Shown here: piece after piece, positions 26,673 through 34,621 of the stretch
Position numbering within the stretch: the first letter of the stretch is position 1
Layout: each line of letters starts with the position of its first letter
Assembly (NCBI GenBank): GCA_016933835.1
Contig: JAFGAC010000019.1
Span: forward strand, 1 to 64,000
Direction of reading: 5' to 3'
DNA: 64,000 bases
Origin: Clostridiales bacterium
GTDB taxonomy: Bacteria; Bacillota; Clostridia; Peptostreptococcales; Acidaminobacteraceae
Notes under the pieces: generated by a model
Told to the model about the DNA's origin: nothing
Seen by the model: only the letters and a program-made list of their open reading frames with translations
Database searches by the model: none
Translations under genes and position numbers: made by a program

Positions 26673-27211
26673 TATACTGTTCTGGCACTGACAGGTCTCC
26701 AGAAATTTTTGAGCCTTCCATAAATAAAAGAAGTCAAGAAACCGCTGAGTCCACCACTTATAAAGGAAATCACAATAATAACCAACAAAGGGTCTACATT
26801 TTTACTATAAAACATGAAATATATCAATACTGCCCCTACAGCATTCGCCACTCCTCCTGCAAGTATGTTCACTAGCAACATATTTTTATTCATTAAAGGA
26901 ATCAAAATCATTTCTGCAGCAAGGCCACTTGCTATATATGAAAAAATTCCAATAGGTTGCATTCCCATAATCAAGGTAGCTAAAATACCTTGAAGTGCAG
27001 AAAAACCAATAACCGCAAAAGGTTTACTCACGAATCTGAAAATAAGAGTCAGCCACATCATATAAATGACACCGCCGACCAAGCCATTGGGAACACCAAA
27101 TGATGCAACAGCCATCATGGATAAGGATTTTACCAGCGGTTTTGTTACGATTGACAATGCTGCCAATATGGATATCAATATAATTTCTCTCAGTTCAAAT
27201 TTTTTCAACAT
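26672..27211 (-). CDS. ECF transporter substrate-binding (S) component, YkoE-like
   Basis: The 179-residue integral membrane protein has five to six hydrophobic segments. The GVPNGLVGGVIYMMWLTLI stretch (about 38) and the later FSYIASGLAAEMI are typical of YkoE-like S components, which in B. subtilis serve thiamin-precursor uptake. No energising ATPase or T subunit gene is nearby, so it would use the shared group II ECF module encoded elsewhere. It follows the NTPase gene by 2 bases and belongs to a three-gene operon led by a ModE-like regulator; this context suggests a molybdenum- or cofactor-related substrate, but none is proven. Confidence 0.75.
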   Translation of the reverse strand: MLKKFELREIILISILAALSIVTKPLVKSLSMMAVASFGVPNGLVGGVIYMMWLTLIFRFVSKPFAVIGFSALQGILATLIMGMQPIGIFSYIASGLAAEMILIPLMNKNMLLVNILAGGVANAVGAVLIYFMFYSKNVDPLLVIIVISFISGGLSGFLTSFIYGRLKNFWRPVSARTV

Positions 27212-27213
27212 TT

Positions 27214-27759
27214 TTATACCCCTTTTTCTATTATTTTTCTTTTTATCAAACTTTTTATCTCTTCATATCGCTCATTTCTTTTATCTGATTCAATGTAAAA
27301 ATAGTAACTGTTCTCTGTCTTTTTTATATCTCTCAAAAAATCACTTTCATCATCCCTCAGAGAACAAATGACAATATGTTCTTTTGAATTAAGACATTTC
27401 ATTATTTCCAATTTAAATAATTCCGCATCAGACTCAATAATTCCTATTTCATCCAATATAATAATTCGATTCTTCTGCATCGCTTTATCAATCAATCCAA
27501 CACCAAGTCCATCGAATACTCCAAGATAGGGTTTTATTTTTCTATATCCTATAATTTCACCTATCATTTGATTTTTTTTTTCTTCCAAAGTCATCACACG
27601 TTCATCACAAAAATCTTTAATATAAAATCCAATTCTTTTTCCACCCTCGACAAAAGGAACCGTTTTGTATCCACCTACTGCCAAGTTCAGCTCTTTGATC
27701 AATTTTTCAATAATTGTACTCTTACCAGAATTGATTGATCCAGAAATCAATATGTTAAT
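27214..27759 (-). CDS. THEP1-like nucleoside-triphosphatase, probable ATT start
   Basis: P-loop NTPase of about 181 residues with Walker A GSINSGKST (about 8), ILDEIGIIESDAELF (about 95; the DEIGxxE signature of NTPase_1/THEP1) and CSLRDD. Physiological role of this family is poorly known. The start is unusual: a perfect GGAGG (27772-27768) is followed after 8 bases by ATT (27759), giving the N-terminus (M)NILISGSINSGKS, the normal first strand of a P-loop fold. The nearby ATG is out of frame, and the TTG at 27750 is 17 bases from the ribosome site. It is co-transcribed with the ModE-like and ECF genes. Confidence 0.75.
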   Translation of the reverse strand: MNILISGSINSGKSTIIEKLIKELNLAVGGYKTVPFVEGGKRIGFYIKDFCDERVMTLEEKKNQMIGEIIGYRKIKPYLGVFDGLGVGLIDKAMQKNRIIILDEIGIIESDAELFKLEIMKCLNSKEHIVICSLRDDESDFLRDIKKTENSYYFYIESDKRNERYEEIKSLIKRKIIEKGV

Positions 27760-27778
27760 AAACGCATCCTCCTTCCAC

Positions 27779-27802
27779 CGTTATATTTTATAAAATATAA
27801 CG
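27779..27802. promoter_or_regulatory. ModE-type operator (perfect 24-bp palindrome)
   Basis: CGTTATAT, 8 bases, ATATAACG. The whole 24 bp is a perfect inverted repeat. The half-sites and the 8-8-8 spacing match the E. coli ModE box upstream of modABC as I know it. It lies between the ModE-like gene (ending 27814) and the ribosome site of the NTPase gene, so it probably controls the NTPase and ECF genes, possibly through an internal promoter. Confidence 0.75.
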
Positions 27803-27813
27803 AACATAAATGA

Positions 27814-28140
27814 CTAAAATATTTTATTGAAAATATCAACGATTGCTTTTTCAGATTCTTCTTCATACTGCTCAAATTTTGAAATCAATTCCTTTGCATC
27901 TTCAGTCAAGTATGATCCACCACCACTGTTTCCTCCAGTATGTCTTTCCAGTACAACAATACCCATTTCTTTTTCAATGGTATTCATCAACTTCAATGCC
28001 TTACTGTATGACATATTCATTTCATCTGCAGCTCTGTTGATAGATCCATACTTTTCAATATTCACCAGCAAATCTTTTGGACCTTTTCCAAAGACTTTAC
28101 GATTTCCATTTACCAACCATACTTTCCATGCCGCTCTCAT
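27814..28140 (-). CDS. ModE-like DNA-binding protein without molybdate-binding domain
   Basis: The 108-residue protein is the ModE N-terminal winged helix-turn-helix (LysR-like) only: KVFGKGPKDLLVNIEKYGSI (about 15), AADEMNMSYSKALKLMNTIE (about 38) and ERHTGGNSGGGSYLTEDA (about 66), the last being the hallmark of ModE wings. The C-terminal molbindin (TOBE) domains that bind molybdate in E. coli ModE are absent. Such short forms are common in clostridia. A perfect ModE-type palindrome follows its stop codon. It probably adjusts molybdenum-related genes, including possibly the nearby hydroxylase cluster. Confidence 0.88.
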   Translation of the reverse strand: MRAAWKVWLVNGNRKVFGKGPKDLLVNIEKYGSINRAADEMNMSYSKALKLMNTIEKEMGIVVLERHTGGNSGGGSYLTEDAKELISKFEQYEEESEKAIVDIFNKIF

Positions 28141-28214
28141 AAAATCACTTTCCTTGTCTTTTATTATACTTCAATCAATCCATTATTTTCTTTAGTTAAC
28201 ATCAACAATAAAAA

Positions 28215-28242
28215 AGCGCTATATTTTCAATAATATAGCGCT
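28215..28242 (-). terminator. Terminator of the fumarase-malic enzyme operon
   Basis: Perfect 11-bp stem AGCGCTATATT/AATATAGCGCT with a 6-base loop, then a T-run on the minus strand. Confidence 0.85.
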
Positions 28243-28253
28243 CATTAACAAAT

Positions 28254-29408
28254 CTATTTTAGATACGCTTTTTTTACCGCTTCCGATACTTTAGTCAACA
28301 CATTTTTATCAAAGGGTTTCGGCAGTATATAGTCAGCAGAGATTTCACTATCATCAATCGACTCGGCAATGCCATAAGCCGCAGCAATTTTCATTTCTTC
28401 TGTAATATTTTTTGCCCTGATGTCTAATGCTCCTCTAAAAATTCCAGGAAAGGCCAGAACATTATTGACTTGATTAGGATAGTCACTTCTTCCTGTTCCC
28501 ACAATCAAAGCACCTGCTTTTTTTGCTAAATCTGGTGAAATCTCAGGAACAGGATTAGCCATGGCAAAGACAATAGCTTCAGGATTCATTTTTTCTATGT
28601 CAGTTTCATCCAATAGATTTCCTTTGGACACACCAATGAAAACATCTTTTCCTTTAATTACTTCATGAATAGATCCACCTTCAAAGTTAAGGTTTGTAAT
28701 TTTAGAAATTGCTTCTTTAAAACTATTTAAACCTTCTCTTCCTTCAAATATCGCTCCTCTCGTATCACATACAACAATATTCCCAACGCCAACTGATAAA
28801 AGCAATTTTGTAATGGCGATGCCCGCGGCGCCCGATCCATTGACAACAACATCTAAATCTCCAAAACTTTTTCGCTTCAATTTCAGCGCATTTATTAATC
28901 CAGCCAATACAACTACTGCCGTGCCATGTTGGTCGTCATGAAAAACAGGTATTTCCAATTCAGCTTTAAGTCTTTCTTCTATTTCAAAACATCTTGGAGC
29001 CGATATATCTTCCAGATTGATGCCACCATAATTTCCTGATATCAATTTAACTGTATCTACAATTGTTTCAACATCGTTAGATTCAATTAAAACAGGAAAG
29101 GCATCCACACCACCAAATTCTTTAAAAAGAACAGCTTTTCCTTCCATGACAGGCAGCGAAGCGCGCGCTCCTATATTACCCAGTCCAAGGACAGCACTCC
29201 CGTCAGTGACAACTGCAACCATGTTCCCTTTAGAAGTTAAATCATAAATTCTATCAGGGTTTTCTCTTATCTCCAAACAGACTTCAGCAACACCAGGCGT
29301 ATAAGCCAAAGATAATTGTTCCATATCATTCACCGGTGTCTTTGAAACTATCGCTAATTTGCCTGCCAATTTTTCATGTAGAGCAATCGCTCTTTTGCCA
29401 TAATCCAT
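28254..29408 (-). CDS. Malic enzyme (malate dehydrogenase, oxaloacetate-decarboxylating)
   Basis: Converts malate to pyruvate, CO2 and NAD(P)H. The 384-residue protein is the short bacterial form without a phosphotransacetylase domain. Visible are the SLAYTPGVAEVC segment (about 33), the catalytic lysine region MEGKAVLFKEFGG (about 85), metal-site DDQHGTAVV (about 145) and the nucleotide-binding VVNGSGAAGIAI (about 170). The ATG at 29408 follows GAGGTG by 7 bases and overlaps the stop of fumarase beta. Pairing with fumarase gives a fumarate-malate-pyruvate route. Confidence 0.93.
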   Translation of the reverse strand: MDYGKRAIALHEKLAGKLAIVSKTPVNDMEQLSLAYTPGVAEVCLEIRENPDRIYDLTSKGNMVAVVTDGSAVLGLGNIGARASLPVMEGKAVLFKEFGGVDAFPVLIESNDVETIVDTVKLISGNYGGINLEDISAPRCFEIEERLKAELEIPVFHDDQHGTAVVVLAGLINALKLKRKSFGDLDVVVNGSGAAGIAITKLLLSVGVGNIVVCDTRGAIFEGREGLNSFKEAISKITNLNFEGGSIHEVIKGKDVFIGVSKGNLLDETDIEKMNPEAIVFAMANPVPEISPDLAKKAGALIVGTGRSDYPNQVNNVLAFPGIFRGALDIRAKNITEEMKIAAAYGIAESIDDSEISADYILPKPFDKNVLTKVSEAVKKAYLK

Positions 29409-29409
29409 T

Positions 29410-29946
29410 TTATCGCACCTCATCTTCATAAATATCATTTCCAAAGCTATCAATGCCTACATATAAGGGCATATCTTCAACATACAATTTTCTTATTGCT
29501 TCTGCACCTAATTCCTCAAATGCAATCGATACATTTTCTTTTACAGTACTGCTCATCAGTGCGCCAATACCACCTATAGCAATAAAATATATCCCCTGAA
29601 ATTCTTTCAAATATGTTTTTATCGCCTCACTTCTTTTGCCTTTCCCTATCATCCCTTTTAATCCTAGCTTCAATAGCGGCAATGTCATATCGTCCATTCT
29701 ATAGCTTGTTGTCGGTCCAGCTGCTCCGATGATTTCATCAGGTTTATTAGGTGTTGGTCCTACATAATATATAATCTGATTTTCTATATTAAAAGGAAGC
29801 TCTTTATTTTGTTCAATTAATTCAATCATTTTTTTATGAGCTGCATCTCGCGCCGTATATATATACCCAGTCAATAAGATTTCGTCTCCGGCATTCAAAG
29901 AAATTATTTCTTCCTTTTTTAGAGGTGCAGTTATTCTTTTTATCAT
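29410..29946 (-). CDS. fumB: Class I fumarase/tartrate dehydratase, beta subunit
   Basis: C-terminal half of the oxygen-sensitive [4Fe-4S] fumarase made as a separate 178-residue chain. Visible segments are the DEILLTGYIYTARDAAHKK run (about 22-40) and YYVGPTPNKPDEIIGAAGPTTSYRMD (split here: YYVGPTPNKPDEIIG, then AAGPTTSYRMD). The start codon overlaps the stop of the alpha subunit gene (ATGA), which implies coupled translation. L-tartrate dehydratase is a related alternative, but the neighbouring malic enzyme favours fumarase. Confidence 0.92.
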   Translation of the reverse strand: MIKRITAPLKKEEIISLNAGDEILLTGYIYTARDAAHKKMIELIEQNKELPFNIENQIIYYVGPTPNKPDEIIGAAGPTTSYRMDDMTLPLLKLGLKGMIGKGKRSEAIKTYLKEFQGIYFIAIGGIGALMSSTVKENVSIAFEELGAEAIRKLYVEDMPLYVGIDSFGNDIYEDEVR

Positions 29947-30785
29947 AAAATCATCTCCTTATGTCTCGAAGAATGACAATTTATATTGACTACAACTGGG
30001 AGTCCAGCGATATGAGTCGGGTACAATTCTACATGCACGCCCAATGCTGTAGTATCTCCTCTCATGCCCATCGGTCCTATCTGCAAATCATTGATTCGCT
30101 TCATCAATATTTTTTCCATTTCCAATGCCTCAGTATTTTGATTTTCAGATCCTATCTCTCTCATAAGAGCCTGCTTCGCCATTAGTGCCGCTTTTTCAAT
30201 CGTTCCTCCGACACCTACCCCAACCACAATCGGCGGACAAGGATTAGGTCCTGCTATTTTTACTGTTTCCACAACAAATTCTAAAACGCCTTCTAACCCA
30301 TCACTCGGTTTCAACAATGCCATCCTCGACATATTTTCACTTCCAAATCCTTTGACGGCAATTGAAATTTTCATTGATTCCCCTGCTACAAGCTTGTAAT
30401 GGACAACTGCCGGTGTATTGTCTTGAGTGTTTACTCTAGTTGTCGGGCTTTTTACAATACTCTTTCTGAGATACGCATCAATATAAGCTTTTGAAACATT
30501 TTCATTGATTACATCTTCTATATATTTTCCATAAAAATGGACTTCTTGACCAATTTCCAAAAAAACCACAACCATGCCTGTATCTTGGCACAATGGAATT
30601 TTTTTCTTTTCAGCAATACGATAATTATCTTCTATCTTCGCCAAAATACTCTTAGCCACACTGGATTTTTCTATATTCAATTGACAATGTATTTTATCTT
30701 TAACATCATCAGGCAAAACAAAATTAATTTCCAACAAAGCATCATAAATCATTTTTCCTATGGTTTCAGTATTGATTTCTCTCAT
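29943..30785 (-). CDS. fumA: Class I fumarase/tartrate dehydratase, alpha subunit
   Basis: Carries the [4Fe-4S] cluster that hydrates fumarate to malate. The 280-residue protein has the three cluster cysteines in segments PLCQDTGMVV (about 60), GPNPCPPIVVGVGVGG (about 185) and VNINCHSSRH near the end. Two-chain class I enzymes are typical of anaerobes and archaea. It overlaps the thioesterase stop (ATGA), so all four genes of this operon are tightly coupled. Confidence 0.93.
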   Translation of the reverse strand: MREINTETIGKMIYDALLEINFVLPDDVKDKIHCQLNIEKSSVAKSILAKIEDNYRIAEKKKIPLCQDTGMVVVFLEIGQEVHFYGKYIEDVINENVSKAYIDAYLRKSIVKSPTTRVNTQDNTPAVVHYKLVAGESMKISIAVKGFGSENMSRMALLKPSDGLEGVLEFVVETVKIAGPNPCPPIVVGVGVGGTIEKAALMAKQALMREIGSENQNTEALEMEKILMKRINDLQIGPMGMRGDTTALGVHVELYPTHIAGLPVVVNINCHSSRHKEMIL

Positions 30786-31180
30786 ATTTTTGATTTTTCC
30801 TCAGTCATTTTCATGAAGCTTTCTGATTCAATAATATATCTTGAGTGAAAGCCATCTCCAATTTTCTCTTTTTCATCAAAGGCAGTCACTTTGAATTTCA
30901 ATTTTTTATCATTCATTTCAATCAATTCTGCAATCGCTTTCACTTTCATTCCCATTGGTGTCGCCGCCAAATGTCTGACATCAAGGTGAATTCCCACTGT
31001 TTGATAACCTTCTGGGAGAAAAGCGTCAATCGCATTAAGAGCCGCATTTTCCATCAAAGCAATCAACATAGGAGTAGAAAAAACAAAAATATTGCCTGAT
31101 CCAAAAGCTGCAGCTGTATCTTTTTCTTCTACAGTCATTTCACTTGTATAATTCATCCCAATTTTCAAATTATAATTCAT
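30782..31180 (-). CDS. FlK-like hotdog-fold thioesterase
   Basis: Probable acyl-CoA thioesterase of 132 residues. The catalytic triad of fluoroacetyl-CoA thioesterase FlK (Thr42, Glu50, His76) is matched with exact spacing: Thr in STPMLIALMENAA, Glu 8 residues later and His 34 residues later in DVRHLAATPMG. Such short proteins are widespread and usually do not act on fluoroacetate. It is the first gene of the fumarase-malic enzyme operon. Cleavage of a short acyl-CoA, or control of the free CoA pool, is plausible; the substrate is not known. Confidence 0.82.
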   Translation of the reverse strand: MNYNLKIGMNYTSEMTVEEKDTAAAFGSGNIFVFSTPMLIALMENAALNAIDAFLPEGYQTVGIHLDVRHLAATPMGMKVKAIAELIEMNDKKLKFKVTAFDEKEKIGDGFHSRYIIESESFMKMTEEKSKI

Positions 31181-31197
31181 AAAATCCTCTCCTTAGA

Positions 31198-31229
31198 GAA
31201 AATACCCATTCTTATGAATGAGTATTTTC
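31198..31229 (-). terminator. Hairpin after ftsH
   Basis: 14-bp stem (one G-U pair) with a 4-base loop that holds the ftsH stop codon. The tail on the minus strand is TCTCTAAGGAGAGG, so the T-run is poor and the thioesterase ribosome site follows at once. It may be a leaky terminator at the joint between the housekeeping block and the catabolic genes. Confidence 0.6.
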
Positions 31230-33185
31230 TTCGTCAATAGTCTCTTTAACAATTTCATCTATTTCTTTACCGATTTTATCCTCGATATTTTCTACTTTTT
31301 CTGTTTGCTTTTCAGATTCTTCCATTGCTTCTTTAGTTTTTCTCGCAGCTTCTTTAAATACTTTCAGCGCCTCAAAACCTTCATTGAATACAATTTCAAA
31401 ATCTTCTGCGTGAACAGTTTCAAATTCTAATAATGCTTGCGCCAATTCATGTATTTTATTTTCGTTTTCAGTCAAAAGACGATACGCTTCATCATAGGCA
31501 TTATCAACAATTCTTCTAATTTCACGATCAATCTCAGCTGCTACATGTTCAGAGTAATTTTTTCTAGTTGTCATATCTCTGCCAAGGAATACTTCTTCTT
31601 CATCAGCATAAGACATTTGAGACAAGTTTTCACTCATGGCATATTTTGTTACCATGGCTTTTGCCAATTGTGTCACACGACTAAGATCATTTTGTGCTCC
31701 AGTGCTGATATCATTCAATATGATTTTTTCAGCAACACGACCACCCAATAAAACTATCAGATCGTTTTCCATACGTTTTTGAGTCATATAGCTGCGATCT
31801 TCCGAAGGCAGTTGCATTGTGAAACCACCTGCACGTCCCCTTGGAATGATTGTCACTTGATGAACAGGATCCATATCAGGCAGCAGCTTAGCAAGAATTG
31901 CATGACCTGATTCATGATAAGCAGTAATCTTTCTTTCTTTTTCACTGATTACTCTACTTTTCTTCTCTACACCTGCAATTACTTTTGTAGTCGCTTCTTC
32001 AATTGTCTCCATTTTTATTTTACTATTATTTCTTCTAGCAGATATCAAAGCTGATTCATTCAAAATATTCTCAAGATCCGCAGGCGTAAATCCTGGTGTT
32101 CTTCTTGCAAGAACTTTAAAATCAACATTTGGATCCATAGGTTTGTTTTTCGAATGTACTTTCAGAATAGCTTCTCTTTCTATAACATCTGGTATTCCTA
32201 CAGTCACTTCTCTATCAAATCTACCTGGCCTCAATAATGCTGTGTCCAGAATATCAGGCCTATTTGTAGCTGCAATAATAATAACTCCTTCATGATCTCC
32301 GAAACCATCCATTTCTACCAATAGTTGATTCAAAGTCTGCTCTCGTTCATCATGGCCGCCGCCAAGACCTGCACCTCTTTTTCGTCCAACTGCATCTATT
32401 TCATCAATAAATATGATACATGGCGAATTCTTTTTAGCAGTGTCAAATAAGTCTCTAACTCTTGAAGCACCGACTCCTACAAACATTTCAACAAAATCAG
32501 ATCCGCTGATACTGTAAAACGGAACTCCCGCCTCACCGGCAACAGCTCTTGAAAGATAAGTCTTTCCAGTTCCTGGAGGACCTACCATCAATATTCCTTT
32601 AGGAATTCTCGCTCCCAAGTCAATATATTTTTTTGGATATTTAAGAAAATCGACAATTTCAATCAATTCTTCTTTTTCTTCCTTGAGTCCAGCAACATCT
32701 TCAAAAGTAATGATTTTGCCTTCATCTGGCTTGTTCAATTTCGCCTTGCTCTTTCCAAAGGACATGACTTTGTTACCGCCGCCTTGAGAATTCTGCATAA
32801 AGACAAACCAAAAAACAACAAATATCAAAATCATGAACACTGATGGCAAGATATCAACGAACCAAGGTGTTTCAACTGGCGGAACTCCTACTAAATCAAT
32901 TGCAACATCTTTTTCTTTGGCTAAATTAAATACATAATCTCCAAATGAATTAGACATCACCGATGGAATATATGATTCAAAATAGGTGCCATCATTTAAC
33001 ATCCCCGAGATTCTATTGTCAGCCAAATCAATTGACATGACATTACCTGAGTCTATTTCATTCAGTAATTCTGTAAAATTGAATAATTCAATCTGTTGTG
33101 GCTGTTGCCAAAACATTCTTACGAAATAAAGGATGACAATAAATATCAATATATAAAACGTCAGTCCTCTAAAATATTTTTTCAC
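31212..33185 (-). CDS. ftsH: ATP-dependent zinc metalloprotease FtsH
   Basis: Membrane-bound AAA+ protease that degrades misfolded membrane and regulatory proteins. The 657-residue product has membrane segments at about 7-25 and 112-132, Walker A GPPGTGKT (about 202), Walker [12 protein letters not shown], the second-region-of-homology arginines in RPGRFDRE and the zinc site HESGH (about 425). A GTG at 33185 is the likely start because TTAGGAGG lies 6 bases before it; the longer frame begins inside that site. It follows tilS as in most Firmicutes, though hpt, often between them, is missing. Confidence 0.96.
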   Translation of the reverse strand: MKKYFRGLTFYILIFIVILYFVRMFWQQPQQIELFNFTELLNEIDSGNVMSIDLADNRISGMLNDGTYFESYIPSVMSNSFGDYVFNLAKEKDVAIDLVGVPPVETPWFVDILPSVFMILIFVVFWFVFMQNSQGGGNKVMSFGKSKAKLNKPDEGKIITFEDVAGLKEEKEELIEIVDFLKYPKKYIDLGARIPKGILMVGPPGTGKTYLSRAVAGEAGVPFYSISGSDFVEMFVGVGASRVRDLFDTAKKNSPCIIFIDEIDAVGRKRGAGLGGGHDEREQTLNQLLVEMDGFGDHEGVIIIAATNRPDILDTALLRPGRFDREVTVGIPDVIEREAILKVHSKNKPMDPNVDFKVLARRTPGFTPADLENILNESALISARRNNSKIKMETIEEATTKVIAGVEKKSRVISEKERKITAYHESGHAILAKLLPDMDPVHQVTIIPRGRAGGFTMQLPSEDRSYMTQKRMENDLIVLLGGRVAEKIILNDISTGAQNDLSRVTQLAKAMVTKYAMSENLSQMSYADEEEVFLGRDMTTRKNYSEHVAAEIDREIRRIVDNAYDEAYRLLTENENKIHELAQALLEFETVHAEDFEIVFNEGFEALKVFKEAARKTKEAMEESEKQTEKVENIEDKIGKEIDEIVKETIDEENTHS

Positions 33186-33242
33186 AATTTTCCTCCTAAC
33201 CACTATAATAAGTCTCTTAATTCTAACACAATATTATTGTTG

Positions 33243-34613
33243 TTACAACTTTTCAAGTGTAATCTTCAACATTTTGGAAGTCTCTTTTTTAACTTTGTAA
33301 GTTTCACTTAAGCGATACCCTCCAACCCATATTATTTCTTGTGAATCCTGAAAAATCATAACTTGATTCCTCTGTTCCTTAGAAATTTTTTTATCTATGA
33401 AAAACTCCTTCAGCTTCTTGCTTCTTCCTTGAAGTCCAATCGGTTTAAATTTATCTCCTGACATTCTATTCCTGACTAGAATCCCTCCCTGCAAACTATC
33501 ATAATCAACAAAGGTCACATAATTGTCACTTTTTTCAATTTTGTTTCCTTCAATAATTTCCAATGTCACTTTGTAGCTATAATTGTCAGCAAAACTTACT
33601 ACGTTTTCGCCTAAATGCAATTTAAAATTAAATTCTTCATTTTTGCTCTTTTCTTCTTTAAAAACATCGAGACAAGCATTTTCAATAATAAAAGTGAACT
33701 TCTTGATGATTGTTTTCTTTCCTCTCTCAGATTTCATTATCAGCCTCTCCAGCTCTTCAATTTGACCTGAAGAAACATCTTTAAGACTTCCAATATTCTT
33801 TTCAACCAATTTTCTTAAAACCCTCAGTCGAATAGCTGGATGCAATTCTTTAATTTCATCAATCCTTCTGTTCCCTTTTTCAATTTTTTCAAAAGCCCTT
33901 TGCGATTCAATCTCCATATAATCCGCATCTTTTTGGATTATTTCTACATTCCTATAAATTGTATCCAACAGATTCGGATTGTACGTTTCAATAAGATGAG
34001 GAATCAAATTGATTCTAATCTTATTTCGCAAATATTCAGTTTCTAAATTCGTATGGTCAATCCGAGCTTCCAATCTATTGCTTTCGCAAAAATCTTCAAT
34101 CGATTCTCTAGAACAACCCAAAAGTGGTCTGATGATTTTTTTATCTCGAATGTATTGAATGGAAGATAATCCATCCATTCCTGCTCCTCTGAGCATTCTC
34201 ATTAAAAAAGTTTCTACTTGATCGTTTTTATTTTGTGCAACTGCTATTTTATCGCATCCCACTTCTTTGCATACTTTTTCAAAAATTTCATATCTTACTT
34301 TTCTTCCTATTTCTTCTTCTGTCATTTTCATTTCTTTAGACATTTTAGGGATATCTTCTCTGAAAGTATATATTGGAATATCCCATTTTTTGCAAATTTC
34401 TAGAACATAGCGTTCATCCTTATCTGCAAGAACACCTCTTATCATGTGATTGAGATGCACTCCAAAAATTTCGATTTGATATTTTTCTTTTAATAGAATC
34501 AATCCATATAACATGGCAATAGAATCCGGTCCTCCGGATACAGCAACGATTATTTTATCTTTCTTTGTTATTAAATTGTGTTCCTTAATCGTCTTTTCCA
34601 TTTGATTTAACAA
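33243..34613 (-). CDS. tilS: tRNA(Ile)-lysidine synthase
   Basis: Modifies C34 of the CAU-anticodon tRNA-Ile to lysidine so that it reads AUA. The 456-residue protein has the PP-loop SGGPDSIAML (about 26), a HLNHMIRG segment (about 53), RMLRGAGMDGLSSI (about 138) and the C-terminal TilS domain. The frame starts at TTG (34613), close after AGGTGATG and 8 bases past the pmbA stop; the ATG four codons later is an alternative. Confidence 0.95.
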   Translation of the reverse strand: MLNQMEKTIKEHNLITKKDKIIVAVSGGPDSIAMLYGLILLKEKYQIEIFGVHLNHMIRGVLADKDERYVLEICKKWDIPIYTFREDIPKMSKEMKMTEEEIGRKVRYEIFEKVCKEVGCDKIAVAQNKNDQVETFLMRMLRGAGMDGLSSIQYIRDKKIIRPLLGCSRESIEDFCESNRLEARIDHTNLETEYLRNKIRINLIPHLIETYNPNLLDTIYRNVEIIQKDADYMEIESQRAFEKIEKGNRRIDEIKELHPAIRLRVLRKLVEKNIGSLKDVSSGQIEELERLIMKSERGKKTIIKKFTFIIENACLDVFKEEKSKNEEFNFKLHLGENVVSFADNYSYKVTLEIIEGNKIEKSDNYVTFVDYDSLQGGILVRNRMSGDKFKPIGLQGRSKKLKEFFIDKKISKEQRNQVMIFQDSQEIIWVGGYRLSETYKVKKETSKMLKITLEKL

Positions 34614-34621
34614 ATCATCAC

